Shown piece by piece: positions 6,872 to 7,085 of a stretch of 7,085 bases of DNA (its first letter is position 1; every line of letters begins with the position of its first letter). Origin of the DNA: Alphaproteobacteria bacterium (GTDB taxonomy: Bacteria > Pseudomonadota > Alphaproteobacteria > SMXP01); contig JAJFIM010000128.1 of assembly GCA_021774995.1 (NCBI GenBank), positions 1 to 7,085 of the forward strand, given 5' to 3'. Below the pieces are notes generated by a model. That model saw only the letters and a program-made list of their open reading frames with translations. It did not search any database and was not told the origin of the DNA. The position numbers and the translations under genes were made by a program.

Positions 6872-6979
6872 CCCGTAAGCACTGGAAAAAATAGAGTTTA
6901 TTAATATTTGAAAGTCTTGAATCGCGCCCTGCTTCACGCTTGGGAATCGTGATACCCTTGTTTTTCAGGTTTATTCGCC
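6872..6979 (+). promoter_or_regulatory. Intergenic region with two GANTC sites and an imperfect palindrome; probable promoter region of the last gene
   Basis: This 108-base gap is visibly richer in A and T than the genes around it, especially 6889-6913. It holds two GAATC sites (6919-6923 and 6944-6948), the CcrM methylation target of Alphaproteobacteria, 25 bases apart. An imperfect inverted repeat, GGGAATCG/TGATACCC at 6942-6957 (6 of 8 positions pair), overlaps the second site. TTGAAA at 6908-6913 could be a -35 element, but no convincing -10 lies at the right distance. No rho-independent terminator for mce was found. Only a weak AGGT (6967-6970) precedes the next start. That a promoter lies here is inferred from the gap and composition. 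Confidence 0.3.
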
Positions 6980-7085
6980 ATGAAACATGCATTGGGACTG
7001 TTGATTGCCGCCGTGATGGCGGGTGCGGGGTGCGCCGGCCCTTTGGCGGTGGACCACGCCACAAAAAAATCATTTTCCATTCCGG
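6980..7085 (+). CDS. Exported protein of unknown function, N-terminal fragment
   Basis: Thirty-five codons run to the window edge from ATG 6980; an in-frame TGA at 6950-6952 excludes a longer start. The beginning is a signal peptide: a short basic n-region (MKHA), a hydrophobic core (LGLLIAAVMAG) and small residues before Cys20 (AGAGCAG). A cysteine after a Gly could suggest a lipoprotein, but the position three residues before it is Gly rather than the usual Leu, so cleavage by ordinary signal peptidase is equally possible. The mature start, PLAVDHATKKSFSIP, resembles in layout the short basic/hydrophobic beginning of the pilus-assembly N-terminal domain (PF13629-like) of CpaC/secretin-type proteins. 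That is a guess from pattern memory on about 15 residues. The ribosome binding site is weak. No function is assigned. Confidence 0.65.
   Translation, partial: MKHALGLLIAAVMAGAGCAGPLAVDHATKKSFSIP

Noticed and set aside
6588..7073. Minus-strand open frame (161 codons) spanning mce and the last gap
   Set aside because: It runs antisense through the whole conserved part of mce and the signal-peptide gene, and its composition looks random.

Overview
The window reads as one strand of an alphaproteobacterial chromosome carrying housekeeping genes, with GC content in the mid-fifties by eye. All supported genes lie on the + strand. The assignment rests on the gene order (end of the respiratory complex I operon, then biotin ligase, type III pantothenate kinase, RNase J and methylmalonyl-CoA epimerase), an arrangement known from Alphaproteobacteria. 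A bacterial-type RNase J in a Gram-negative context and GANTC (CcrM-type) sites fit the same group. I cannot name the genus.

Layout: 1-58 is the tail of a membrane protein, most likely NuoL. 60-1568 is nuoM and 1600-3060 is nuoN, the second and third antiporter-like proton-pumping subunits of NADH:quinone oxidoreductase. 3069-3848 is birA with a GTG start, 3875-4669 is coaX, and 4676-6361 is rnj. A 105-base gap holds a short repetitive hairpin of the CCCTCACCCC...CTCTCCCC type. Then comes mce, whose real start is 6467. A 108-base AT-richer gap with two GAATC sites precedes the first 35 codons of an exported protein that runs off the window.

The genes are packed tightly (gaps of 1, 31, 8, 26 and 6 bases from nuoL to rnj), so nuoL to rnj looks like one transcription unit; mce may be its last gene or a separately processed one. 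A metabolic thread links several members. BirA biotinylates carboxylases such as acetyl-CoA and propionyl-CoA carboxylase, CoaX makes the first committed intermediate of coenzyme A, and Mce acts on methylmalonyl-CoA, the product of propionyl-CoA carboxylase. RNase J handles rRNA and mRNA 5' ends.

I found no new defence system, mobile element, RNA gene or CRISPR array. The points worth a second look are a nine-C tract inside birA, an overlapping six-codon mini-ORF at the nuoN start, the repeat hairpin set directly before the mce ribosome binding site, and the unidentified exported protein at the right edge.
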